Below, piece after piece: positions 40,101 through 53,000 of a stretch of 64,000 nt of DNA. The notes under the pieces were generated by a model. The model saw nothing but the letters and a program-made list of their open reading frames with translations. It did no database searches and was not told where the DNA came from. The position numbers were made by a program, and so were the translations under genes. The number at the start of each line of letters is the position of its first letter. Position 1 is the stretch's first letter. Source of the stretch: Branchiostoma floridae (Eukaryota > Chordata > Leptocardii > Amphioxiformes > Branchiostomatidae); the NCBI RefSeq assembly GCF_000003815.2, contig NC_049991.1, forward strand, positions 11,752,917-11,816,916, in the 5' to 3' direction.

Positions 40101-40752
40101 TCACCAGCACCTGACACTGCCTAGCCTCTCGTTCCAGCGTCCGCTTGATGTCCTTAAACTGATCAGGGCAGTGTTTCTCCACACCTGCATCAAACAAGGC
40201 CACAGGCTGACAGCTGTGCCATTTTTGGTAGCTGCCCTTGAAGTCCAGTTCTAGGAGGTGACCTGACACGGAGGTCATGGACATGGAGCTCTGCTTGTTC
40301 AGAATGTTGAACTCAAACTCGTAGATCTTGTTGAACTTGGAGAAGCCTTCTCGTCTGCGGTACCTGTAACAGTGATTAAAAAAAGACATTCCCACCATGA
40401 ATAAAAATTGACTAATAACAAGATCAATACAGTTCAAATACAGTAATATTGGCATACTCGCAGGACGATCCTGTCAATAACAGCAATTCCGCATTGCTAA
40501 CTAGTTGATCATGCTAATCGCTACTTCTTTAAAAGTTAACCCACAATGCCAGAAGTTTAAAAGAGTTTTATTTATTATTTAATATTAACGCTATGTTATA
40601 CATATATAAAGTCGTTAAATGCAGGGATTCAGGGGATAAATAGCAAACTTAAAACAAGAGCCTTACCTGCCATTAGACAGTACGTCTGCTATCGCCTTCG
40701 CTGCGTCGTTTTTCTCGGCGACATTCAGAACTTTCTGTGTCCGTCCGGCCAT
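31190..40752 (-). CDS. TOP3A: DNA topoisomerase III alpha
   Basis: Type IA topoisomerase. With BLM and RMI1/2 it dissolves double Holliday junctions in the nucleus, and it separates mitochondrial DNA. Twenty-one coding exons (minus): 40752-40667, 40363-39461, 39113-38909, 38731-38621, 38340-38266, 38097-38047, 37857-37779, 37431-37318, 37080-36982, 36799-36741, 36610-36547, 36277-36190, 35710-35611, 35228-35155, 34862-34768, 34445-34139, 33959-33877, 33339-33045, 32528-32395, 31851-31699, 31227-31190. They join in phase to 1070 residues (human 1001). Exon 2 encodes the TOPRIM acidic motif (TDCDREGEN). The catalytic tyrosine is Y334 in ISYPRTE (codon 39103-39101). A Cys4 zinc motif spans exons 12-13. 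Residues about 735-837 are RGG-rich. Two GRF-type zinc fingers follow (837-885 and 950-995), then a second RGG stretch and a terminal CCHC knuckle ([14 protein letters not shown]) as in human TOP3A. The exon 20 acceptor could be three bases further in (31848). Confidence 0.96.
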
Positions 40753-40914
40753 AGTTCTGTGGAAGGATTTTGTTGTTGTTCTCAGAAATAATTTGATCAC
40801 ATTGATTCTCTTGATCACCAACACACTGCTAAACATAACAACCCTGGAACCTATCCCCCTCCTCCGAATAACTGCACAAATCCCCAACAGATGTACGCGT
40901 GTTTTAAAAGCCAA
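40753..40914 (-). other. In-frame N-terminal extension of TOP3A (mitochondrial-type leader)
   Basis: The frame of TOP3A stays open upstream of MAGRT to an ATG at 40914-40912. It adds 54 residues with many Arg and Lys, hydrophobic stretches and no Asp or Glu, the composition of a mitochondrial targeting sequence. Human TOP3A is known to make a mitochondrial form from the first of two in-frame starts and a nuclear form from the second. I infer the same arrangement here; whether transcripts begin upstream of 40914 is not visible. Confidence 0.6.
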
Positions 40915-41320
40915 AGGTACCGATACCCGGTCAAAATCGCTTAATCAAACGATATATGACGGGAATGTCAAAATACTGGCGCGAAAAAAAAGTTTCAACT
41001 TGGCCGCCATTTTCTCTTACTGCACTGCGCAAGCGCCTGACACGTTTTGCGGTAAACATAAATTTTACGGCCCTTTAAAATTTAGTATTTTTCAGATTAT
41101 TCAGGAAAATTTTAGACTTTTTAGTTCAAGCACATTTCTAAACCTCGACTTATATGAAGAATTTGTATAAACGAAACTTCTTTTCGGGGAAATGTGCATC
41201 TCATCGAGGATATTTACGACAAACGCAAATTGGGCTGTTGCATAAGATAAACTGACGACATTTTCCGTAGCTTTGCAGAAACGTTAAATTTAATATTATA
41301 TCACTCCTTAGTAGGCAGCT
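40915..41320. promoter_or_regulatory. Divergent promoter shared by TOP3A and UQCC4
   Basis: Only 406 bases separate the upstream TOP3A ATG from the UQCC4 ATG on the other strand. The interval carries TGGCGCGAAAAA at 40977-40988, an E2F-like site, and GCCGCCATTTT at 41003-41013, the reverse complement of a YY1 motif. No TATA box is evident. Head-to-head pairs driven by E2F/YY1-type sites are common for DNA-maintenance and mitochondrial genes. The sites are seen; their use is inferred. Confidence 0.55.
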
Positions 41321-42279
41321 ATGGCTGGAAGGTTACTGACTTCACAACTATATATCATCACAGAGAACAGTGGTATTAATACATTACTTCGGAGGTAAGT
41401 TACTAGTATTTGAAACAGTATTTTGTTCATACCCTCCCATGCGATGTCCTTCCGGGGATTCTGTCCTTGCCATGCGGTGATGTAACTTAAGTTATAACGT
41501 TACATGTAGGTATATATCATCACCATTGGCTATTTCTAAAGCAGTCACGCTCATAAAGTGTTACTTTGATATGACAGAATCTCACTTTTGACACTATTGT
41601 CAGGATCATTATGTTAATTACGATTATTGACAGGATTATTTTATTGATTTTCTCACAATTTAACCATTAACAATATTGATGCTGTTATCTAAGTGTCAAA
41701 AGATCATGGCCCAATATTTTTTCTATATTGCTATCAGGTAAATTCAGGTCTCCAATTTATACCAATTCATGGACATCTAGTAAGTTTGAAATGATTCCAA
41801 GAAGTTAACATTTAAGGAGTATAGATTACAATTTGAAAATCAATTCTTCATCTGAAATAATGAACATTCTTTCTTTTTTCAGGCTCCTGCGCACGAAGCT
41901 GCTACCACAGTACCAGACCCTCTCCACTGCTGCAGCAAGACATGCCAGGAAAACAGAGGACCCCCCAGGGGAGGAGGATACAGGACCCCTGAAGTTCACC
42001 ACCAGTAAGGGTGCTCAGTGGAAGGTGGCGCAAACTATGAACCTGAACAAAAACCGTCCAATCAGAAAAATCATCCCTTTTTCCCTTACCTTCACAGCTA
42101 TCCTGCTGTACTTCTGTGTATTCCGCAAGGAGTCGTGGTTGGATGAGGAACTGGACAAAAACTTGTATGCCAGGATGCCAGGGTTATTACCGCCAACAGA
42201 TGAAAATGAGGGTACTGACAGTGTTGCTGTTTCAGGACAAGATGTTGCTACAACTACTAATGTTACACCTTCTACATAG
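41321..42279 (+). CDS. UQCC4: Mitochondrial complex III assembly factor UQCC4 (CCSMST1 / C16orf91)
   Basis: Small inner-membrane protein needed for assembly of the cytochrome bc1 complex in vertebrates. Two coding exons, 41321-41394 and 41883-42279, join AG+G to 156 residues. The N terminus is a mitochondrial-type leader rich in Leu, Arg and Ser. It is followed by an acidic linker, the family block KFTTSKGAQWKVAQTM, a basic stretch and one membrane helix (about residues 92-108, PFSLTFTAILLYFCVF), then RKESWLDEELD, which matches the REESEADQWL end of the human protein. It is longer than the human form (about 132 residues) at both ends. The start has a good context (GCTATGG). An ATTAAA at 42777-42782 is a candidate poly(A) signal. 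The assignment rests on remembered similarity of the block before the helix. Confidence 0.82.
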
Positions 42280-44411
42280 CGAATTTTGTATATCTAAATT
42301 ACTGATGTACCTATAGGCTGAAAATGTTGTTGTTTTGTGAATTTTTGCTTTAAGTTATATTTGACTCATAAAATATAGAGGTGTAAATAATTAATAGGCA
42401 ACATTAATTAATGTGCTGAATGAAAAAAGTGAATAGATCTAGTAGAGGGCAGGGGAGAAACATTGAATACTGTAAATGTAGAAACTTTCGCAGTGGTTTA
42501 ATGTTCCGCAGTGGCGGCTTCACTGTGAACTTAACACCACCGCGAACATGTTTCCATTGCAGTAAGAGACAGTGCATGATTTTACCACGAACCATCGTGA
42601 AAAGTCCTTTTCCCTGCTACTGTGAAATTATATACCACGAACTTAAAAACATTTACAGTATGTGACTCGGATAACGTCCTTGCTCAGACTGTATTAAACT
42701 TTATAATAGTCCATGTACAAGTGCGTAAACCTGGTCCTCAGGCTGTTGTCATCATTTTTGTATTGAGAACCAAGAAATTAAATAGATGTGTCCCTTTCTC
42801 ACTCTCGGGTAATTTGTTCGTGAGTGGAGCGATCTGAAGCAGTACTCCTATTACATACAAGGGGGAGCTTTAGTAATAACCTTTTTTTTTTTGTCAATTG
42901 TTGTCTACATATACAGCTCAACTTCACTAGTGTTGACATTGATATACTAGGCAGTGCAAATAGATGAAAGCTGGTTTTTGCTTTACACTATCCTTTAAAA
43001 AAAAGGTGTCAACTTCGCTTTTGTGAGGGTTCAAAAAAAGGATCATTTGCCTTTTGCATGCCTGATCTGTAGCTATGTTCATGTTACAAATGACAATGAA
43101 TATTACTCATGGGCAAATCATGAAATTCCTTTCAGTTGATTTGTAAGGACTGTCATAATAACAGCTGATAATTGAAGTAAGCCAGTAAAGGCAGTGTTGT
43201 GACAGTTGTTGGAAAGTGATAAGGCAAGACAAAGAGCCAGGTGGACATTTGGTACCAGCCTGAGAAGTAATGAAGGGATGTTGGATGTATGTAACTTAAA
43301 GTTGATAAACATTGTTTGAAGACTCAGCGGCCCTAACTATAAGCTCATCGGTGTCTTACCTGCCTTATTAAAATTTCTTACCTATAAAGGGCAGGTATCA
43401 TACTGGTATTTAGATTAAATGCTAACACTGGCAAAACACATGAGCTCTATTTTGTTCAACCAACTACTTTACCTCAATAGCTACACTCGTGTACTTAATT
43501 GCCAAACAAATCCCTTTTGTAGGAACAGAATCCGGGTCAAATTCACGTTTTCTACGCATAACTATGTGCTGGAGTAGAATTGGCATTTACATTTTCAGCA
43601 GGTGTTTTGTTTCTCTGTACTGTTTCTAGGGGAATTTCCAGATAGCTGTGACAGTTTAAATTATCCAACAAGAAAAGAATAGCAATCTTCAAAAGGCATG
43701 AAGATTTATCAACAGACCTATGCTTAAAACAGTGAACACTCAACGGCCAGATATAGTGTGGAAGGTGAATGTTTATTACAGACATCTACATAGATGCGAC
43801 AGACAACACAGAAGTGACAAGAAGGTACCAGTACCTCAGCACTTAGTGGGAGGCTGATCAATGTAGTAAAACCTGATTTTGTTGTAGTCTCAAAGCTGCC
43901 AGTGTCACACAGGAAATTGTAGAAATCTATCTTGTATCCCTTGACTTCAAGTCTTTTTTGAACAGTCAGTTTTACAGTTTACAGAGATCTAATAGTGCAT
44001 ACTAAGTACAATATACAGTTTGACAAGACATCAGAATACATGTTATCTTTTTGTATACCAAAGAAACCATGGATGAACTTAATAGTAACATCCGATAGAC
44101 CCATGATTTCTTAGGTAGTAAATACACATACATAACACTTATATCATTCGGAATCAGCTCATTCTGAGACAGAAGCATTTGGCAGGTGTCAGGATGGGCT
44201 CATTTCAAAGCAGTCCTCTAAATACATACACATAATAAAAAAGTTTGCACCTCAATCACGATTCAAAGTTCAAAATGCTTCATGATCACCATGGTATAAA
44301 AATTGTGGATCTGGGTCTAAAACTACAGTTTGTAAAGAGTTCCTGTCTCTGCTCGATGATCTACATGACACACTAACACTGATATCTACAGATGATGGGG
44401 ATGGGATGTTT
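42280..44411. other. Convergent 3' region between UQCC4 and H3.3
   Basis: UQCC4 (plus) and H3.3 (minus) end towards each other here. No further gene is recognised. The right part is probably the H3.3 3' UTR: on the minus strand AATAAA occurs at 43777-43772, giving a UTR of about 640 bases. Polyadenylation rather than a histone stem-loop is expected for a replacement histone, and I saw no histone stem-loop motif just after the stop codon. Confidence 0.5.
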
Positions 44412-45150
<739 letters not shown>

Positions 45151-46166
45151 TTAGCGACGAACCTAGAATACAAATGCACAAAATTTTGTAAGCCTTTATA
45201 TAACACGCCCAAGACAACATAAGCTCACAAAAAGGTGTGAAGCAGACAACTTTACATTCGCGAAAGAAAGGGACACAGCTGAATGGAATGGCGCCCGACA
45301 CCCGAACATTTCCCCAAATGATTTACATAACAAGAGGTTTAATTAACCAGGACGCGCCAAGACGCTACGCGCCAAAACGAACGTCTTCTATTTAAACATT
45401 ATCCACTAGACAAGTGTATACAAGTTCAACAGCATGAACGACGGCACTGAGATACAAAAACAATGAGCGTGGAAACCTTTCCGCCTGAGGTCAAACTAGC
45501 GAGCCTTTCAGCTTGTCGCGACAAGTGTAATCAATGCCATATGCAAATTCGGCAACACTAAACAACCGGAATTTCGCAATTATACCCACCACGTTTCCAG
45601 AAAGTACAAAATATCAGTGATACTTCTGATTCAAACTGCTGTTAGTTGTCTTGGAACCATGTTTCACAATAATTTGTATACACAAACAGGGCACTACGAA
45701 TAGTCAGGTCGACGAAAATCAGACATAAATGGGCACTGCGAAGACGTAACAAACGAACCCGCCAGGAAAACCAGGTTTATATCTTGAAGACAAAAGCCAT
45801 TTCCTTCGTTACGTCGGTTTTGGGCTTCATACTACTACACACGTGCTCATATTACGCTGCAATGAAAACTTACTACCAATTCAACATTTCTCTTGTTATT
45901 TCAATTTTACAGTCTACTCTAGATAAAACCGAATACACAAATGAGGGCCTGGAATGGGGAAAAGCTTGGTTCGCTCCGTTTACGTTCAACCGTTTTTGTA
46001 TGGCGGGTGAATGGTGATACAAGCTAAACCTTGATGTTTCCCAGCCTCCTGTAAGCATATTTCGTCCCCATAACAAGTCAAAGACGTCTCAAAATAACCC
46101 TGAGAGTGTACGGAACACTTAAATATAACATTCAGAAATATAAATAAAGCAAAACGTGCATCTCAC

Positions 46167-46253
46167 CTGAAAAACTGAAAGATAACACAGAGATTGAAGT
46201 CAAATTCTCCGGCCAGACAGGAATAATGTGACAATGTCCTGACAGTTTTTATA
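46167..46253 (-). promoter_or_regulatory. H3.3 TATA box and 5' non-coding exon
   Basis: On the minus strand TATAAAAA is at 46253-46246. About 25-30 bases downstream a transcription start near 46222 would give a short non-coding exon ending at 46167 before GTGAGA (donor 46166-46165). This would splice to the acceptor at 45164-45163 ahead of the start codon. The same arrangement, an untranslated first exon and a long first intron, is known in H3.3 genes of other animals. Confidence 0.65.
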
Positions 46254-46321
46254 CCACCCGTGACGTTTCGTCATGTGACTAAATTACAACTCCTCGTTGG
46301 AAGCCAACATTCTGCCATTTG

Positions 46322-46438
46322 ATTGGTCAGCTTGCAGGCATACGTGACTACTGATTGGTTGAATTATATCATCGACGATTGGCTAGAAGGGAGCAACTTC
46401 TGAGCGCCTATTGGTTCAATTATCTCGAATGTGATTGG
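46322..46438 (-). promoter_or_regulatory. Array of five CCAAT boxes upstream of H3.3
   Basis: ATTGG (CCAAT on the minus strand) begins at 46322, 46354, 46378, 46410 and 46434, so the spacings are 32, 24, 32 and 24 bases. The two 24-base intervals are similar in sequence (ATTGGTTGAATTATATC and ATTGGTTCAATTATCTC), which points to an old duplication of a 56-bp unit. NF-Y is the known binder of such boxes in histone promoters. The array lies about 70-190 bp upstream of the TATA box. Confidence 0.75.
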
Positions 46439-47094
46439 ATGATCAGGGATACCTCAGGATCCGTTTTTCTGCACGAAGCTCGGGCCTTTCGTGTGCGTTG
46501 AGAACGGACGTCGGCGGAAACAGGGAACACAGAAACTAACGCTTGAGCAAAGGCAACATATGTCATGTGCACCAGCTTTTATCAATGTTTCTATGAAGTG
46601 TCATTTGCCATTGCCAAAACCATAACTCCGTAGTGACTCGACTCTATTTTTCAATTTTGACAATGATGTTACAAATGGTGACAATACAAGATCCTAAATC
46701 CTTCGAAGCTGCAGGTACCGATTGATCCGATAGACGGCAGTTTCACACAGACTCACACGTCAAGCAGATGTTCGAAGGTTTATTTTTGGCATCTTTCGAG
46801 AGTGCAGAGATGCATAATTTAATTCTCTCGTCTCGCGGGACAAAGCATTTGCTGGAAAAAATGCTACTTTTGAAAAAGTGACCGCAATGTGTAACACTAC
46901 TTTTTTTTTAATTTCATAACGTTTATATAATAATTATCTGGGGCGTGTACTATGCTCTTTACAATGTCTTTGCAATTTCCTTACTTGAACCGATGAACTT
47001 GAATAAAGAAGCTTATGCTTCTCACCTAATATTTTCTGTCAGTGTCAATCACAAATTTCGTCATCATCTTTAGCATCATTTTATCATCATCAAC
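46439..47094. other. Divergent interval between H3.3 and LMF1
   Basis: The LMF1 start codon lies about 840 bp from the H3.3 TATA box on the opposite strand, so this interval should hold the LMF1 promoter. A GC-richer block at 46460-46530 (with GGACGTCGGCGG) is the best candidate core region. No TATA box for LMF1 was found. Confidence 0.35.
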
Positions 47095-50000
47095 ATGGCG
47101 GCGTCCACGTCGGACGGCACCGCCTGTCCTGATTCAAACGTTTACGAAGGCCTCAGACACAGGAAAACACTGCAAGAAACTACTGATGAAACCAGGTACA
47201 CAGAGGAGAACACAAAGAATATGTCAGAATCATCGAAAACCAAGAAATCCACCTCTGTGCACCTGGAGACGGGTACATACTGGCTGACTCGGATCGTGTT
47301 CCTCAGGTCTCTGGGGCTCATTTACTGTGAGTTTTAACGTTACATAATTTGTTTCGTCTAAGCATTGAAGCTACTTTTCAACGGGTTCACTGGAAAGAAT
47401 GAGCAAGGGAATAGATAGTCATTTGTAGGTGACTTTGTACAGCCTTGGTGCAGCTAAAGGGACAGTTTATGACTCTTCATAATTTGTGGAGAATATACTT
47501 TGTTGTTGTTTTGAGACGTGTCCAGTAGTTGGCTGAGGGGGCGGGACTACAAATTATGTTTCCAGGTTGCGTGTACCCACGATATCATTATGCAATATTA
47601 ATCAATTTAATCAAGATCCCTGTGTCTGCTTTTATACACCATCTTTTTTTTTTTTTTTTTTCAAAATTATGTACTTGAATCAAGAATGCAGACAGCATTA
47701 GTGGATGACAATGTGTCTCTCCTGACTGTAGTCGTTGCCTTCCTGGTGGCCCTGCATCAGAACAAGCAGCTGCTGGGGACAGATGGCCTCCTGCCTGCTA
47801 ACCTGTACCTGCAGAGGGTCCAGCACCATGTCACAGCAGACCCCACACAGAGCGCCTGGAGCCTGGTGCCCAGTCTTCTCTGGTGGGTGGACTGGGAGAC
47901 GGACCTGGATCTGTGGTTAGACAGGTGAGCAATAGGGAAGCCTGTTACATAGTCTACTATGATGGTACTGGAAACGGGCCTGCATCTGTGGTTAGACCTG
48001 GATCTGTGGTTGGGTATAGATAGTGCATGTCTTCAGCCTGGCACCCTGTCTAGTGTGGTAGAGTTGGAAAAGTTTTCCAACCCCATTACTCTGGACAGGG
48101 TGCTAAGTTAAAGGAATTTAGGTTCTGTGGATGTAGAGTCAGTACATATCTGTAGGCACGTACTTTGTCTAATGCGTTGGTTGGACTGGGATAAAAATGC
48201 AGGATCTATAGCTAGTATCAACTATTATAGTGAGTATTATTCTATAGGCTGATAGACATCCTGGTCATCATTCAAAGTTGGTATTATGGCAATAACACTA
48301 AACTGACTTAACTGTGACCAAAGATAAAAAGATACACATTAGCTTAGTGTGTGGGAGTTATTAGGAAAATTTAACAATTCATTCTCTGACATGATCTTTT
48401 TTTCTTGTGGCAATAGGTACAAATTATTAGTTGAATTACTATGATTACTTGGTTTTAATTTCTAACAGCGTGATGCTCATCTGTTTAGGTTGGCCTACAT
48501 AGGAGTGGCTCTGTCCTTTATCGTCATGGTTACAGGATGTGCCAACATGGTGATCATGGCAGCACTGTGGGTTCTCTATCACTCCATCGTCAACATTGGA
48601 CAGAGATGGTAGGTACAAGATATGTACTCATCAGATTTGTGACTATACTTGGAAAGAAAAGACTAATACTCTGGGAGATTCTGCAATAACATATGATTAT
48701 TGGATTAGTCATGTAGAAAATCCACAGTTGAAGTTAACAATCGACATTAGCTTCTTCTTCTCCTTTTTCTTAAGAATTCTTTTTCTTCTTGAGTCCATGA
48801 TTTTCACTGTAATATCTCCCAATTAAAATGGCAAGCTTGATTCAGATGTGAGATGAGTATGTACTTTCGACAGAGTCAACTGAATCTCTGCATTCATGAT
48901 CTTCCCAAAGGTCTTTACTGTGCCATAATTTATGTATGTAGAACATAAAGTACAGTATTACTTTAGCTCCTGCAGTGCTACCTGCACCACATCTTCCTGC
49001 TCTTCCTCTTGTCTTTTCAGACACAGGCTCTGTGTAAAGCTCAGGTAACTAACAATTTCTTATTCTTTTCTCTTTTGCATCATTTCAGGTATTCCTTTGG
49101 TAAGTGACATTCTGATATCTTCAGGTTAGTTTGGCAAGGTGATAATTTTAAGTAGGGTGGTAAACGAAACTATTGTTATTGTTAGTATGTTTAAGATCAT
49201 AGTACAGTATCCATTTAGCATTTCTAGAACTATCAAGGCTAATGCCAATCAAGCAATGATAAGTTCTTTTTACACTTCATTTGTATTGGACATTTTGAGA
49301 TTACTTTAATAGGACCATCTTTTACATATTTTTCCATATTTTCCAGGCTGGGAGTCCCAGCTCCTTGAGACAGGTTTCCTGGCCATCTTCTTCTGCCCCC
49401 TCCTGACGCTCCACCCCCTGCCCCGGTCAACCCCCTCGCCCTGGGTCATCATCTGGGGGTACCGATGGCTCATCTTCCGCATCATGCTTGGTGCTGTGAG
49501 TAACATCATAACTACAGATACAATACTATAGTCATTAGGATGCCACTTACATACTACAAATGTAGTACATTGATTACCTTGGACCTGAAAGACAGAATGA
49601 GAGACAAGCCATACTGACGAGTGAATTTCATTGATCATCCAATCCAACAGAGGGAGGGTGATGATGATGATAATAAGTATGCCACCATATGTAAAGGAAT
49701 TTTGTTATGTTCAATTAACTGAAACATTTTCAGCTAAACTGTTGACATTGTCATTTCAAGAAGTATAAGCCTCGTCTTAGTCGAATTATTTTCCTTACAT
49801 CCAGGGCTTGATAAAGATCCGTGGTGACCAGTGCTGGAGAGACCTGACCTGTATGAACTACCACTACCAGGTCAGTTTCAGTAGTCATTAATTATTACAA
49901 TACCTGATGCCAAAATACACACACAGAGTAAGGAACATGTTTTTGTATCAAAGGACCCAAAGAACAATAAGATGATTGAGTTACTGATAAAGAACAATTG

Positions 50001-53000
50001 GCAGTATTCTACTCATATTGGGAAGCCTTTCTATACTAAACATTGTAAATTCAGAACATCTGCACAGTTTGTATTAGCCAAACAATAAATTGATAACATT
50101 ACCTCTTGTGCTGTGTCGTGCCTCGCCAGACCCAGCCAGTGCCCAACCCAATCAGCTACTACCTGCACCAGACACCAGAGAACATGCACAAGTTTGAGAC
50201 TCTGTCCAACCACTTTGTGGAGTTGGTGGCACCTTGGTTCATCTTCCTAACTCGTCCCTTCCGTTTCACCTGTGGGTTTCTCCAGATTCTGTTCCAGGTA
50301 CATAGACTCTGACCACAGTTTTCTGTTTTGTGCATTTGTTGTTTGATGATTTGAAGCAATGACAAAAAAGTGTCCTTTACCCTGCTGACATTCCTTGGCC
50401 ATACTGTGGCAGCTTTATTTTTTTGTTTATTATCTAGCTGGTTGCATGTTACATCAATTAAGGTTGGATATCCAAGAAATAAGATAAGAAAGCACAACAT
50501 AAGACTTACTCAAGCAACTGGACAGATTTTGAAAATGGTTAGACATTTCAGGTAACATGCATTGGCATAATACCGGTAGTAAGACTTATACCGGTAGATT
50601 AAAAATACTGGAACTTAAAGAGATCTACACATGCAACAATAGTTATTTCTGAGCTGTGCACACTTCAGACATCTAGGTGTCCAATACACCATTTACAAAG
50701 CATCAATAACAATGCATTCGAAGACAAAGTTTTCAGTATACTTTTTTTTAAATTTCGGGGTAGGCAGCTCGTCGTGGGACGAACACACTGTCACATTCAT
50801 TGCCAAATTTATATAGATCACAATTACACATGCTCACGGCACAAGACGAACATGATTCAACAACAATCTTGAATTTCTGTTGGTGACCTACAACTCATGT
50901 AAAAGTGTGAAGAACCGTTGCATAATAGCCCGGATCTACGACTGAATGGGCAAAATTGAACGTACGCAGCCATTTTCCCGCCATTTTTATATCTACGCTA
51001 GCAGTGAAGTGTTAGGTCATAGCGGTTGTGACGGACAGAAGTTAAATGAAAATTCTTGACAGTATACGTCCGTTTTCTCATGACATATTGTATGCTCATG
51101 CAGGTTTATGTTTTATGCATTTACTGACAGAAAAGGAAGGAACATCAGAGGATGTATAAATGTACATAGCGGCAGCTAATTGTGCCGTGTTTCTTCCTAC
51201 CGGTATTTTGTACCCCCTCCCAACCAAGTGCCCGTTCGCCGTGTAATTCCGCAGCGTGTTACAATTACAATATTACGCTTTTAGCAGGACAAGAGTGGCA
51301 GAAAAGTTACACAGAAGAAGTGGCAAGGGTAACCTATAACAGCAACATGTAACTGGAGAAAATGATGCGTTGACAATTTGTCAAATCAGTATGGCTAGAG
51401 AAATCGTCGTAAACGTACCGGTATTATGATAATAGATGTTACATTGTGGCTTCCACTCTCTTTCATCGATCACTGGCAAAAGGTACTGCATGCTACTTGA
51501 AACATCTGACCATTTCCAATATCTGACCAGTTTCTTGAGTAAGTGTTACCTTGTGTAAGTATATGTTTTTTTATTGTTTTTTATTATCTGTGTTATTGAC
51601 CTCTGTTATTCTTTATTCCCAGGTTATCCTGATCATCAGTGGGAACCTGAGTTTCCTGAACTGGCTGACCATCCTGCCCAGTATCTGTAGTTTTGATGAT
51701 GCCCACCTGGCCTGCCTGTTCCCCAGCTGGAGAGGGGGCACCAAGTGGCAGGTGGCACAGATCCAACAGGAGGAGAGGAGTGGGAGGGCACCTCCTCCTT
51801 CATGGGGTGAGAGGACAGTGTTTACGTGTTTCTTGTGTATTAACTGTTTGCTTTTTTTAATTTACGATTGAAACATACCATAGGTTGTATGCAATGGACA
51901 GAACGTTGACCAAACATCCAGCAGAAACAGTGATGAATTCCACTCCTACTACAAGACAACAACACCTGTACATGCCTGATAACACATTGCCATGCTAGTC
52001 AAGGGTTAAAAGGTTATTGTTGATGATTGACTAAGCCACTGATCATTGGTAAATATTAACAATTTGCCAGTCAACATGACCACCCAGAGCTCATTCAGGG
52101 ATGGTATCAGTTTAAAGTATATTGAAGTTAACAATTTGGGATTACAAGTTCTACACCATTTCTTTCAATATGTCGGATTTGACCTTCACTTCTATTCCCA
52201 GGACAGCTGGTCCGCCGTGTGGTGCACGTATCCCTGGCAGGCCTCATCATTTACCTGAGCCTTCCCGTGGTACAAAACCTGCTGTCCCGACGACAAGCCA
52301 TGAACACTTCATTTGACCCCCTCCGATTGGTCAACACATATGGTGCCTTCGGAAGGTAGGTGGTGGCTTCTAAGAATAGACAGAATCATATAGATGACTT
52401 GAAGTTGCAGCTCTTTTTGATTGCTTTGTCCCAATATCTTTTAAAACCTCATTTCTTAAACTCCCTAAGACTATATGTTAAAAACTATGTTCCATGTTAT
52501 GTGTCTTTGCTTACATTTCCAGTGTCACTAAGGAGAGGACCGAGGTGATATTTCAAGGGACCTATGCAATGAACCCAACAGACCCCAGTGCAGTATGGGA
52601 AGAGTATGAGTTTAAGTGCAAGCCAGGAAACGTGACGCGAAGACCGTGCCTGATCTCACCCTACCACTACAGGCTGGACTGGCTCATGTGGTTTGCCGCT
52701 TTTCAGGTTGGACACTTTTTCAGTCGGACAACTGTTGAAGGTTTTGAAAGAAGCACAAGAGGAGTAAAGCAATTTGTTTGGATAAGATCTAAGTTGGGAA
52801 GACTACTGGTATTAGTTGCAGCTGATCAAGGCATATTCTGTCCAGGCAAGGGGTGCAAAAATTGCTCAGATGGTGATAGAAGCTTAAGCATAAAACTAGG
52901 CACAACTGTGTCATATCAGAAACAATTTAACAGATTTTCTGGTCCTGACAAACTGTCCTTTAGATACCAGTACCTGTTTCCAGTCTGAGTCGGCAGTCTG

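Noticed and set aside
40793-41170. 125-codon plus-strand frame between TOP3A and UQCC4
   Set aside because: It is antisense to the TOP3A leader and fills the divergent promoter; no family resemblance.
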